Below, in pieces: positions 35,138 through 43,382 of a DNA stretch of 64,000 bases. The notes under the pieces are model-generated. The model did not search any database. It was not told the origin of the DNA and worked only from the letters and a program-made list of their open reading frames with translations. The stretch covers positions 124,001 through 188,000 of the forward strand of contig NZ_JAATEN010000010.1 in the NCBI RefSeq assembly GCF_012034935.1. The letters are read 5' to 3'. How positions within the stretch are numbered: position 1 is the stretch's first letter; each line of letters begins with the position of its first letter. This DNA comes from Streptomyces zingiberis. GTDB lineage: Bacteria > Actinomycetota > Actinomycetes > Streptomycetales > Streptomycetaceae. A program made the translations under genes and the position numbers.

Positions 35138-36031
35138 GGCAGTTCACTTTCCGGAAGGGCCCCGCACCGCCCGCCGTCCGCGTCCGCCGCGCGTATACCG
35201 GGCGTGCCCGGTGGCGGCGGAAACGGGCCGGCGGAGGGCGCGGTGGCCGCGTGCACCTAAGTGACGGAGAGCCCGAAACGCTCCGGCTGAATACCGGCGG
35301 CCCGCAACTCGTCCGTGGTGAACCGCGAACGGCCCGGCCTCGGGCCGTTCGCTGTCACCGAGTGGCCCACACATTCTCATCGATGTGTGCGCGCAATACA
35401 CAGGACTCGCCGTTCGGAGGGGGCCGGTTCACCGTTCTTTCTCCCTTTCCCGCAGAGACACGACGCGAATTCTTGGAGGCTTTGAACGGGATCCATGCCG
35501 AATCGGGGATGCCCGCGCCTTACCGGCCGGCAGAAGCCACTGGTGTTGTCAGAGCGGGCACCGAAGGCCGGCCGGCCCATCACCACCACCGGAATCACGA
35601 GAAAACAGCCCGCCACCGTGTCGCCGACCGCCTCGGCAACGGCGGAGCCCGCCGAGGGAGGACGTCCGTTACCGATGCATGGATTGCCGATCTTGTCCAG
35701 CGCTCATCCGGGGACCGGCAATCCGTGGCTGCACCAGTGGCGCTGTGCCAGGGTCGTGAGAGGGAGCGGATGTCGGAGGTATCGCGGAAAACCCCCACGT
35801 ATCCGTGGCCGCGTCGGACTCCTCTCCACCGCGGGCGCACGGACATCACCGGAAGACCCGGGACACCCTCTCCGTCGTCGTGCCGGACATCACGCGGAGC
35901 GGATCGCCCGTGAGACGGAACTCGATACCCGCGGCTGCGCCGTCGGGTGTTCCGACCTCACCCTCGCAGTCAGCTTCTGACCATCAGGGAACGGCGGCAC
36001 CCATCCGCCGGATCCCATCCGACTACCGATA
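35138..36031. other. Long non-coding region upstream of the LuxR-type gene
   Basis: Almost 900 bases with no convincing gene. Local GC falls (for example around 35365-35490 and 35600-35700), and candidate frames have poor codon use. It contains one excellent hairpin (35325-35352, listed separately) and probably the promoter of the small regulator gene. It could be a decayed gene region. Confidence 0.5.
35325..35352. terminator. Perfect 12-bp stem with 4-base loop
   Basis: gcgaacggcccg-gcct-cgggccgttcgc. There is no gene immediately on either side, so the transcript that it terminates is unknown. It may mark the end of an unrecognised small RNA or a lost gene. Confidence 0.7.
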
Positions 36032-36046
36032 GTGGAAGCCAGCCCC

Positions 36047-36406
36047 ATGCGTAGCCCCACGAACCCCCCACCTGCGCGCCGCAGCGTCCTCCGGATACCC
36101 GAGACCGAACAGCGGTCCCGCCCGGCGCATCCGCCCCTGGAGGAGAGAATCGCCGCCGTCATGCCCTTGGACGAACGCCAGCGCAAGCTGGTGGCGCTGC
36201 TGCTCGCCGGGCATACGGACGCGAGTGCGGCCGGCCGGCTCGGCGTCAGCCCCCGCACGGTGACGAACATCCTCCGCTCGCTCATGGACAGGCTGGGGGT
36301 CGACAATCGCTTCCAGTTAGGTGTCGCACTCGGCAGCAGGATGCGCGTGCCCGTGCGTCCGGACCACCCGCCTCGGCACGTCCGGCCCCCCTGCGTCGAT
36401 GCCTGA
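36047..36406 (+). CDS. Small LuxR-type HTH protein with a TTA codon
   Basis: About 119 residues from ATG 36047 (MRSPTNPPP); GTG 36032 is an alternative start. The only recognisable domain is a C-terminal LuxR/GerE HTH: LDERQRKLVALLLAGHTDAS, then AGRLGVSPRTVTNILRSLMD and RLGVDNRFQLGVAL. There is no receiver or AAA domain, so it is a single-domain regulator. Leu in RFQLG is TTA (36317-36319), implying bldA-dependent translation, a common mark of pathway-specific regulators in Streptomyces. It is convergent with the condensation-domain gene and probably controls the neighbouring biosynthetic remnant. Confidence 0.87.
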   Translation: MRSPTNPPPARRSVLRIPETEQRSRPAHPPLEERIAAVMPLDERQRKLVALLLAGHTDASAAGRLGVSPRTVTNILRSLMDRLGVDNRFQLGVALGSRMRVPVRPDHPPRHVRPPCVDA

Positions 36407-36556
36407 GGTCCGAGGCTTCCGGACGGAGGCCGGTGGACGAGCGCGCCGATTCGCGGGAGCCGCGACACCGGAACGGCGCGGGTGAACAGGAGAACGCTTC
36501 CCGAGGAAAGCCGCAGCGTACTTCGCGGGGGATCCGCGGTATCGGTACGCGTCATG

Positions 36557-36606
36557 TGAGGTGGGGGCGTGATGCCAGGCTTCGCCGGCACCACGCCCCC
36601 ACCTCA
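36557..36606. terminator. 15-bp perfect stem, bidirectional terminator
   Basis: tgaggtgggggcgtg (36557-36571) pairs with cacgcccccacctca (36592-36606). The right arm overlaps the stop codon of the leftward condensation-domain gene. It separates that gene from the rightward LuxR-type gene. Confidence 0.88.
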
Positions 36607-38664
36607 GTGATCGGTCCCCGGGGCCGGAGAGGGGCTGTCGCTGCCCACCCGCCTCGTGCAGAGCTCCGCCACGGTGCGCAGGGGCCACGGTCCCAGCAGG
36701 TCGTCCGGGGTGGGGCCCTCGAAGCCCGAACGGTGCAGGTGGCCGATCACGGCCGGTGCCAGGACGGCGGTCCCGCCCTGCTCGACGTACGAGCGGTCCA
36801 TGGTGCCGGCGGTATCGCCCACCACGGCCGCCACGGCGGTCGCGAGCGCCCTGCGGGCTGCTCCGCCGTCGTGATCCGCCGTGCTCCCGGATCCATCCGC
36901 CGGTTCCGGAGCCTCGCCGCACCGTGCGGGCCCGGCCGCGGCGACCGGGCCGGACTCCGGCACCTTCGCGGACCACACGAACGCGTGCGGGCACACCAGA
37001 TCCACGTTCTCCCGCAGCGAAGCCAGGACGTGCGCGCGGGCTTCGTCCTCACGGCGCGGGTCCCCGGTGACGTGGGCCACGAGGACGCGGGCACGCGACG
37101 GCTGTTCCGCCACGGTGATCACGGCAGCCTCGATCCCCTCCACCGACCTGAGGGTTCGTTCCAGCTTGGCCGTGTCGACCCAGCTGTTGTCGACGAAGGC
37201 CCACTCCTCACCGTAGGAGGAGGTCGGCAGCCCGAAGCGCTCGACCACGTCGGTGACGGCGGAATCCGCCAGATCCGGCTCCTTGGCCCAGGCGATGAGG
37301 AACCGCTCCATGGCCCTCAGCATCGTCTCGATCCGGGCCTGGTCCATCACGGACCGGTGGGCGATGAGGTCCAGCTGCGCCAAGTCGCCGGACGCGGAGA
37401 CCCTGAGGGAGAGGTCGGTGTACTCGTCACGCCAGAGGCAGTCGAGCCGCTCCGTCGTGCTCTTCGGGCGTTCTTGCGCGGCTCCGCCCGGTGCGGCCGC
37501 ACTCCGCAGGCTCCGATCGAGACGGTCATTGCAGTTGAAGACCGTGCCCAGCCGGATCGACAGTCCGCGCCGCGCCTCGATCCTTGCCTTGCGGTCCCGA
37601 AGGGCGAGATAGGAGTACTGCGCGTGACGCGTCGCGACGCGGATGCCCTGTCTGATGTCCGCCATCACCTGGCGAATCGGCAGCTGCGATGAGAGGCCGG
37701 CCGGTACCAGAGCTTCCTGGAAGAAGCAGCCGACGGATCGGCGCACTTCCCGGAACCGGTTGGAGAAATTCATCCGGAGAGTCACGTCCGAGTTTCCGGA
37801 CAGGGCGGATACGGCTACGGTGAAGGCAGTGGAAAGGTAATGGGCCGCGTTGAACCCGGCATCTCTTGTGGTGAGTTCTTGCAGCGCCGAGAAGAGGTCC
37901 GGCGACCGGAGAACCACTCTGTGGTAGTGGCTCACGGCATCCTGCCGAGGTTCCCCGGACGCCATCGATCGAAAGCGTGGGAACTGGGCGGCAGGTGATG
38001 TGGACAGGATCCGTTCGCAGTGCTGCATGGACCGTTCGTGCGGGGAATCCCGCGCCGTTGACTGCCGGCGCGCCACCGCCAGCGGCTGGGCGTCCCCCTC
38101 CTGGGCTTTCGGCGGGAAGGGGGCATCCCTGCGGCCGGGATCGAGGGAGCTGATCAGGTCCGACCTGATCCGGCCCAGGGAGGCGCCGTCCACGGAGAGG
38201 TGATTGAGCACCAGCACGACGGTGGTCACACGCCGGTCCTTGAGGGCGTATCCCATTCTCAGTGGAAGTTCCGCCGCCTGGTCCATGGGAGGGGAGAAGA
38301 GCGCATGGAAGAGGGCCGAGACGTCCTCGGGGCCATCGCCGTCCCGCCGTAAGGGGGCAGGGATCTCGAATGCGTCGAGCACCAGCTGGAACGGCACACC
38401 CGAGGCGTCTGTCGGATAGACCGTGCGCAGTGCCTCATGGCGGGCCATCAGTTGCGCCACGGCGTCGGTGACCAGCTCTTCGGGAATCCCGGCCGCCGGC
38501 ATGCGGACCACGAGTGGGATCTTCGCGCTGTCCGGGACGGGGAGTGGCAGATGATACTGGTACCAGTACATTTCCTGGGACCACATCAGTGGCCCCCGAA
38601 CGCCGCCGTCCGGAGACATCGCAGAAGGGATCTGCCTCATGGAGGTGGTCCGCGGGTCCCGCAT
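36604..38664 (-). CDS. Condensation-domain protein with degenerate carrier domain (NRPS-like)
   Basis: A 686-residue protein. Residues about 25-450 form an NRPS condensation domain (LMWSQEMYWYQY, MARHEALRTVYP). The active-site motif, normally HHxxxDG, reads NHLSVDG at 154-160: the second His, which is the catalytic one, and Asp-Gly are kept. Further C-domain features include DVTLRMNFSNRF and VGCFFQEALVP. Residues about 500-560 look like the C-terminal subdomain of an adenylation domain (LRSVEGIEAAVITVAEQPSR and RVLVAHVTGD). The last ~85 residues look like a carrier protein, but the usual GGDS reads GGTA (630-633), so the phosphopantetheine serine is absent. There is no complete adenylation core. 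It may be a free-standing condensing enzyme, or a reduced NRPS remnant. It follows the glycosyltransferase by 172 bases. Confidence 0.88.
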   Translation of the reverse strand: MRDPRTTSMRQIPSAMSPDGGVRGPLMWSQEMYWYQYHLPLPVPDSAKIPLVVRMPAAGIPEELVTDAVAQLMARHEALRTVYPTDASGVPFQLVLDAFEIPAPLRRDGDGPEDVSALFHALFSPPMDQAAELPLRMGYALKDRRVTTVVLVLNHLSVDGASLGRIRSDLISSLDPGRRDAPFPPKAQEGDAQPLAVARRQSTARDSPHERSMQHCERILSTSPAAQFPRFRSMASGEPRQDAVSHYHRVVLRSPDLFSALQELTTRDAGFNAAHYLSTAFTVAVSALSGNSDVTLRMNFSNRFREVRRSVGCFFQEALVPAGLSSQLPIRQVMADIRQGIRVATRHAQYSYLALRDRKARIEARRGLSIRLGTVFNCNDRLDRSLRSAAAPGGAAQERPKSTTERLDCLWRDEYTDLSLRVSASGDLAQLDLIAHRSVMDQARIETMLRAMERFLIAWAKEPDLADSAVTDVVERFGLPTSSYGEEWAFVDNSWVDTAKLERTLRSVEGIEAAVITVAEQPSRARVLVAHVTGDPRREDEARAHVLASLRENVDLVCPHAFVWSAKVPESGPVAAAGPARCGEAPEPADGSGSTADHDGGAARRALATAVAAVVGDTAGTMDRSYVEQGGTAVLAPAVIGHLHRSGFEGPTPDDLLGPWPLRTVAELCTRRVGSDSPSPAPGTDH

Positions 38665-38836
38665 GCCGATTCACCCTTCCCGCCCCGTGGCCTGCCGGTG
38701 AACTGCCGCACGGCCGGGCAGCGGTGAGCATGCGGTGCCCGGTGTCACGCGATACCACACCGGGAAACACGGTGGGTCGCTCGAACGTCTCCCGGATCTG
38801 CGGCAATGGTTCGAAGAATTGATTGAGGCTCCGGCG

Positions 38837-39982
38837 TTATGCCGTCAGCTGCTCGACGATGCGGCGTATGGCCTCGTTCGCCGCGTGGGGGGTGTACTGC
38901 TTCTCGTACAGGACTCCCGCGTTCGTCGCGAGAGCGCGGCGCAGATCCCCGTCCACGAGCAGGTCGGCCACCGACCGGGCGAATGCTTCCGCATCGTCCG
39001 CGATGCGAAGATGCACTCCGTCCTCCGCCCCCAGCCCCTCGCAGCCGATTCCGGTCGAGACGACGGGGACGCCACTGGCGAAGCCCTCCAGAATCTTGAT
39101 GCGGGTGCCGCCCCCGACGCGTAGGGGTGCGATCATCACGTCTGCCCGGTCAAGATAGGGACGCATGTGCGGTACTTCTCCGACGACCTCGACGCCAGGT
39201 GCCGACCCCAGCTTCCGCACGGCTGGTGAGGGCTTTCCCACGAGCAGCAATCCGGCCTGAGGGCACCTCTCGCGGATGCTCGGCAGGATCTCCTCGACGA
39301 ACCAGACCGCGGCGTCCACATTGGGCGGCCATTCGTGCCACCCCTGGAACAGAATGGTGCCGCCCTCGCCGGGAGCGGGGCCCTGGTGTTCCTGCGCCGT
39401 TCCCTCCTCGCGGCGGTAGGTGTTGGGCACCACCGTGCTGTTGGGAAAGGCGAATGTCGCCGAGTCCAGCTCGCTGGTGAAGACCAGCATGTCGGCCGCC
39501 GCGGCGACGTCGGCGTGGCCGGCCCGGAGACGGCTGATCTCCGCCTGCTGCGCTTCGCGCTCCGAAGCGTCCAGCGGGTTTCCTTCGGAGTTCTTCCCCA
39601 GCCGCTGCCAGCGGGCCAGGATCACGTCCTCCAGGTCATCGACATCCACCACCGACTTCCCTTCGGCCAATCCACCGGCGATGTGCCACAGGCGTTCCCT
39701 GTCGTGCCAGATCACGTCGTACGGCTCACCGCCGTTCCAGCGCGGCAGCGCTTCTCGGAGGGCCGCCCTGTTCCGGTCGTTGTCGTAGGCGTCGTCCAGG
39801 AGGAGGACCTTACGGAAGGGGCCGACCGGAGGGTCCGACTCCAGGGGAGGCGCCCCCTGGAAGCGGAACACGACGAGATCGACGGTCCCGAGCCGGGAAA
39901 GGGCTTCGGAGGCGGCCCGGATACGCCGGGCTCCCCCCGTGGCGGCCCAGGGCCGGGTGCCGGTGACGACGAGAAATCGCAT
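38837..39982 (-). CDS. GT4-type glycosyltransferase
   Basis: A 381-residue GT-B enzyme starting MRFLVVTGTRPWAATGGARR, with aggag ten bases upstream. The N-terminal half has a GGARR loop typical of family 4 transferases. The C-terminal half has LFQGWHEWPPNVDA, VGEVPHMRPYLDRADVMIAP, and the donor-binding sequence VGGGTRIKILEGFASGVPVV with the E of the EX7E-like motif. It probably transfers an activated sugar to a small molecule or envelope glycan. Its position between an adenylation-like fragment and the condensation-domain protein suggests glycosylation of the locus product. Confidence 0.92.
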   Translation of the reverse strand: MRFLVVTGTRPWAATGGARRIRAASEALSRLGTVDLVVFRFQGAPPLESDPPVGPFRKVLLLDDAYDNDRNRAALREALPRWNGGEPYDVIWHDRERLWHIAGGLAEGKSVVDVDDLEDVILARWQRLGKNSEGNPLDASEREAQQAEISRLRAGHADVAAAADMLVFTSELDSATFAFPNSTVVPNTYRREEGTAQEHQGPAPGEGGTILFQGWHEWPPNVDAAVWFVEEILPSIRERCPQAGLLLVGKPSPAVRKLGSAPGVEVVGEVPHMRPYLDRADVMIAPLRVGGGTRIKILEGFASGVPVVSTGIGCEGLGAEDGVHLRIADDAEAFARSVADLLVDGDLRRALATNAGVLYEKQYTPHAANEAIRRIVEQLTA

Positions 39983-40025
39983 GGTCTGTGCTCCTGGTGA
40001 CGAGGGGAGTGTGGGTCGGTGGCCG

Positions 40026-40268
40026 TCAGGTCGCGGGCGTCCGGGCCGCCGGCTTCCCGGCGAGCCGCCGCCCGGCCGGATCGAGTCCGGACCACGTGAG
40101 CGATCCCTCGCCGGGGGTGCGGACCGTGGTCCGTGAGGCGTGGGCCCGCGCCGCGAACTCCGCGAGGCCGGCCAGGCCGGTGTGTCCTGGCGGAGCGGGG
40201 CGCGTCACCACGGGCTCCGGAGGCGGCGGGACGGTCATCGCGTCACCGTGCCGCAATCCACAGCCCAT
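40026..40268 (-). CDS. Short protein resembling the extreme N terminus of an adenylation domain
   Basis: An 80-residue frame. ATG 40268 is chosen because ggagaaggtgagg lies directly upstream. The stretch LAEFAARAHASRTTVRTPGE followed by GSLTWSGLDPAGRRLA resembles the A1 start of NRPS adenylation domains (LxxFxARAxxxPDAVAV...LTYxELDxxAxRLA). The frame then stops. It is either a truncated remnant or a short unrelated protein. It lies 43 bases upstream of the glycosyltransferase, on the same strand. Confidence 0.45.
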   Translation of the reverse strand: MGCGLRHGDAMTVPPPPEPVVTRPAPPGHTGLAGLAEFAARAHASRTTVRTPGEGSLTWSGLDPAGRRLAGKPAARTPAT

Positions 40269-40691
40269 GGACCTCACCCTTCTCCCGGTCGTTCGGCCGC
40301 TGCCCGGCGGCTCCATCTCCCGGCCCATACTCACCGTGCCCTTCGGGTGAGCGGGTTGTCCCACGATTTGCTGTTATGCGCAAAACCGCGACGACGCGGG
40401 TCGCGGGTCGGTTCCTCCGGTGCAACTTCCCTGGCTGTTGCTGCCTCGCCGCGGATACGAGGAGTGGTTGTTTCCCATTCCGCCGTGCGGCGGCGGCTTT
40501 CGCGGCTTGCCCGGGAAACCGCCTCCGCACGGCGGCGGCGAACGCGCCGCAGCCACGGCCTCCGGGTCCGGCGCCCCCCCGCGGACGGGGAGCGCCGGAC
40601 CCGGCTTGTGGCGGTGCGCCGCTTCCGTGGCCGGGTTACGGCGCGCTCACGATGAGCCCGATGCCTCGCCACCCGGCCGGAGCGGTGGGGA
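40269..40691. other. Structured non-coding region
   Basis: No gene is supported in these ~420 bases. Besides the hairpin at 40562-40604, ccgccgtgcgg (40480-40490) can pair with ccgcacggcgg (40525-40535) around a 34-base loop that itself contains pairing segments. Confidence 0.5.
40562..40604. terminator. 13-bp perfect stem downstream of a small secreted-protein gene
   Basis: ccgggtccggcgc (40562-40574) pairs with gcgccggacccgg (40592-40604) around a 17-base loop. It is about 90 bases beyond the stop of the leftward gene at 40692. Confidence 0.75.
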
Positions 40692-40943
40692 CTACTCGAC
40701 CCACACGTAGAGCGCCCACTTGCCGGTGCTGACGAAGCTGCAGTAGGCGGAGCCCGCGTAGGACGCCGCCATCGAGCGGCACCAGGACTCGCTGCCGGTG
40801 CCGATGCGCACCCAGCTCCCGGCCACCGTCGCCGCGGCCTCGGACCCGGACGGGGCCGCGGGGGCCGCCTGTGCGGTGGCGGCGCCTCCTGCCAGCATGG
40901 TGGCTCCCAGCGCTACGCCGGCGAGCAGCACACGTGCACGCAT
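40692..40943 (-). CDS. Small secreted protein with two cysteines
   Basis: An 83-residue precursor starting MRARVLLAGVALGATMLAGG, with gaaggag upstream. The signal peptide is cleaved near AQAAPAAP (residues ~27-34). The mature part is about 50 residues, with WVRIGTGSESWCRSMAASYA and a second Cys in GSAYCSFVS, ending KWALYVWVE. The two cysteines could form a disulfide. The upstream frame to 41195 is not coding-like. Function unknown; similar in style to the small secreted protein at 52480-52773. Confidence 0.8.
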   Translation of the reverse strand: MRARVLLAGVALGATMLAGGAATAQAAPAAPSGSEAAATVAGSWVRIGTGSESWCRSMAASYAGSAYCSFVSTGKWALYVWVE

Positions 40944-41103
40944 GTGTTTCTCCTTCTTCTCCGCATGTGAATGGCTCTGTGCGATATCCCGGAAAGCCCG
41001 ATCCGGCAGCACCGAACGGACGGTCCTTTCACCGCCGGAGAACGGTGGTGCTGTGCTGTTCCGGCAGTGAAGGAGACCCCTCCTTCCGGGCCGCTCCGTT
41101 TTC

Positions 41104-41130
41104 CGGAGGAAGCGGAGGAAGCGGAGGAAG
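41104..41130. repeat. 9-bp tandem repeat (cggaggaag)x3
   Basis: Three exact copies in the gap between the small secreted-protein gene and the HTH-lectin gene. Confidence 0.9.
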
Positions 41131-41210
41131 GGATGGTGCGAGGCTCGGGCGGTCGGGCACCACAGAGACTGCTGGCGGTCGGATTCGCAGATCAACAGTG
41201 TCTGGGCGTC

Positions 41211-41270
41211 CCGGACAGACTCCCGGTGTCCGGGCTGGTCACGGGCCTGTCCGGGTAATGATCCGGACAG
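41211..41270. promoter_or_regulatory. Paired inverted repeats of CCGGACA/TGTCCGG
   Basis: ccggaca-N9-tgtccgg (41211-41233) and ctgtccgg-N8-ccggacag (41247-41270) share the same half-site in two arrangements. They lie about 65 bases upstream of the HTH-lectin membrane protein gene and may be its autoregulatory operator. Confidence 0.65.
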
Positions 41271-41335
41271 GATGAAAGGACCATGGCCTGATCCGCTGTT
41301 GCCCCGTCAACCACAGCCCCACAGGATGACTGGCC

Positions 41336-42343
41336 ATGGGGAACCCGGGGACACCGTCGCCGTACCAGGCGGCAGACGCTGCCGGTTTCGTCGCAGCCAT
41401 GCGCCGGCTCAAGCAGCACGCCGGCCTGACATTCCGCGAGCTGGAGGAACGGGCCGCCGACAACGATGATGTGCTGGCACGCAGCACGCTGGCCGATACC
41501 CTGCGGCGAACGAGCCTGCCGCGGCCGGAGGTCGTCGCGGCGTTCGTCCGTGCCTGCGGTGCGGGGCAGCAGGTCGGAGCCTGGCTGACGGTCAGGGACC
41601 GGATAGCGGCCGAAGAGCCCGCCCCGCTCCAGGCGCCCGGTCCCGAGGCGGAGCCGGAGGCTGCTCCCGGGGCCGAGCCCGAGGCGGCGCGGGGGAAGCA
41701 GCCGAGCCGTCCGGCCGTCACGGCCTCGCGGTGGCGCCACGTGAAACTGGGCGTCGTCGCACCGGCGGTCGCCTTGGTGGCTCTTCTGGCCGCATTCCTC
41801 GTCGTGTGGTTCCTTCCCACCGGCGATTCGGGTGGGTCCGGCGGTCCGGGTGGTTCCGGCGATTCCGGTGATCAAGGACCGGGCGCACGCAGGCCTGCCG
41901 ACGGCTGGGTCACCATCCGTCCCGTCCGCACGCCCGACCACTGCCTCACCGATGGACGCGATCGCCGAGGCAGGCACGCCAGTGCCATCGCCGTCCAGCT
42001 TCCCTGCGCCCAGGCCCCGGTGCCCCGCACCTACCTCGAACCGGCGGGCAGCGGCTTCTACCGCATCCAGTGGCACCACCCGCAGGAGGGGAAGGGGTGC
42101 CTGACCGTCATCACGGCCGAGCCGGCGAAAGGGCTGGTGGAGCCGTGGGACGACTGCGACCGTTCCACGGTCTTCCGCCTCGACCCCGTCCCGGGCGCCG
42201 GGCCGAAGGCTTTCCGGCTCCACCGGGCCAACAGCGCCGACTGTATCGGGATCGCCGGGGACGAGACCGTTTCGGGAGCCGAAGCCACGGAGGAACCGTG
42301 CGGGACAGAGGAGGACCAGACCTTCCTCATCGAACCGGGCTGA
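41336..42343 (+). CDS. Membrane-anchored HTH protein with extracellular lectin-like domain
   Basis: A 335-residue protein. Residues ~15-90 form an XRE-like helical region (MRRLKQHAGLTFRELEERAA, TLADTLRRTSLPRPEVVAAF). A Pro/Glu/Ala-rich linker and one transmembrane helix (139-160) follow. The outside part (about 190-335) has a beta-trefoil-like pattern with repeated cysteines: DHCLTDGRD, VQLPCAQ, GKGCLTVI, WDDCDRST, ADCIGIAG and EPCGTEEDQTF. The arrangement suggests a one-protein signal transducer linking an external ligand to DNA or protein binding inside. Such architectures are common but poorly studied in Streptomyces. Start ATG 41336 is supported by the coding onset. Confidence 0.82.
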   Translation: MGNPGTPSPYQAADAAGFVAAMRRLKQHAGLTFRELEERAADNDDVLARSTLADTLRRTSLPRPEVVAAFVRACGAGQQVGAWLTVRDRIAAEEPAPLQAPGPEAEPEAAPGAEPEAARGKQPSRPAVTASRWRHVKLGVVAPAVALVALLAAFLVVWFLPTGDSGGSGGPGGSGDSGDQGPGARRPADGWVTIRPVRTPDHCLTDGRDRRGRHASAIAVQLPCAQAPVPRTYLEPAGSGFYRIQWHHPQEGKGCLTVITAEPAKGLVEPWDDCDRSTVFRLDPVPGAGPKAFRLHRANSADCIGIAGDETVSGAEATEEPCGTEEDQTFLIEPG

Positions 42344-42477
42344 GTTCCTCCCCGCTGCCGTCGCGGCTCGGCGCGTGCCCGCCGGTGGGCCCCGGCGCCC
42401 GGGAAGGTCTCGGACGGTGACTCCGGGCCGGGACCTTCCGGGGCGACCGGCCGTGCGTGGCCCCGGCCGTGCCGCCG

Positions 42478-42927
42478 CTACTTGCAGTTGGTGTTGACCA
42501 GCCTCTTGCGGGCCGAGTCGATCACACCGTCGAAGTCGACGCACTGCCCGCGCGCGTAGGTGTACACCGGACCGGCGTACGAGGTGTACGTGCCCTTGTC
42601 GAAGACCCAGGTGCCGGCCGAACTCCGCTTGATTCCGACCGCCATCGGCACAGGGCGGCCGACATTGCTGACGGTGACCGCGCACTTGTATCCGTTGGAG
42701 GTGTTGTAGGTCAGGAACAACACCCCCAGGGTTGTGCCGGTCAGCGTGCGCACCGGGGCCGAGTCGACCAGCGTGTACCCGCTTCCGCACGCCCCGTTGT
42801 AGTTGGCCGCCGACGCCGGTGCCGCCGTGGCCAGGACCCCGGCCGCGGCCAGAGTGACCGCGGCGGCACCCGCGGCGGCCGTTCTCGCCGGGGAACCGAG
42901 TAGTGCCGTTGTGCGAACCATGACCAT
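42478..42927 (-). CDS. Spore-associated protein A-like secreted protein
   Basis: A 149-residue precursor with an Ala-rich signal peptide cleaved near APASAANY (about residue 40). The mature part NYNGACGSGYTLVDSAPV, LTYNTSNGYKCAVTVSN, YAGPVYTYARGQCVDFDG and the final NTNCK follow the pattern that I know from Streptomyces spore-associated protein SpaA. Four cysteines in the mature part could form two disulfides. Probably deposited on aerial hyphae or spores; molecular role unknown. Isolated from its neighbours by flanking intergenic DNA. Confidence 0.85.
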   Translation of the reverse strand: MVMVRTTALLGSPARTAAAGAAAVTLAAAGVLATAAPASAANYNGACGSGYTLVDSAPVRTLTGTTLGVLFLTYNTSNGYKCAVTVSNVGRPVPMAVGIKRSSAGTWVFDKGTYTSYAGPVYTYARGQCVDFDGVIDSARKRLVNTNCK

Positions 42928-43382
42928 TCATCTCCGTATGCCAAGGGCGCGCCGTTCGGACGGCGGCGTTCGAGCAGGAACGTCCCCCGCAGAATGCCCT
43001 GGCGGCCCTTCGATGTCCTTGGCCTCCCGTGGCCGATCGTTTGACAACCCGTCCGCGGATGACGACCGCCGAGGGAAGCGCGGCGGAGACCGCCGGTGCC
43101 GGTGACGGCCGGGAAGCGGATCAGCGGCGCACCTGCGCCGTCGGGGCAGCGGCGGACGCAACCCCGCCAGCGACACCGCCGTCCGGCAGGACGAACCGTC
43201 GCCGCCCGGCCTCAGCGCACAGATCCCCCGGGGACTTGTTCGACCAGAGCGTGTGAGTGCTCAGCGTCATGATCTGGGCTCGGACGTAGTGGAGGGCGAC
43301 CACCGGTCTGTGCCCGCCATCCTCATTCCTCGTAGGCTCTCCGTGCCGTGACCGGAAGTGCGGCGGCCAAAGCTGAAGGACG
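42928..43382. other. Non-coding region between divergent genes
   Basis: About 455 bases holding the promoters of the leftward SpaA-like gene and the rightward membrane-protein operon. No gene or repeat of note is seen. Confidence 0.5.

Noticed and set aside
36604..40268. Complete functional NRPS cluster
   Set aside because: No full adenylation core, no phosphopantetheine serine and no thioesterase in the window.
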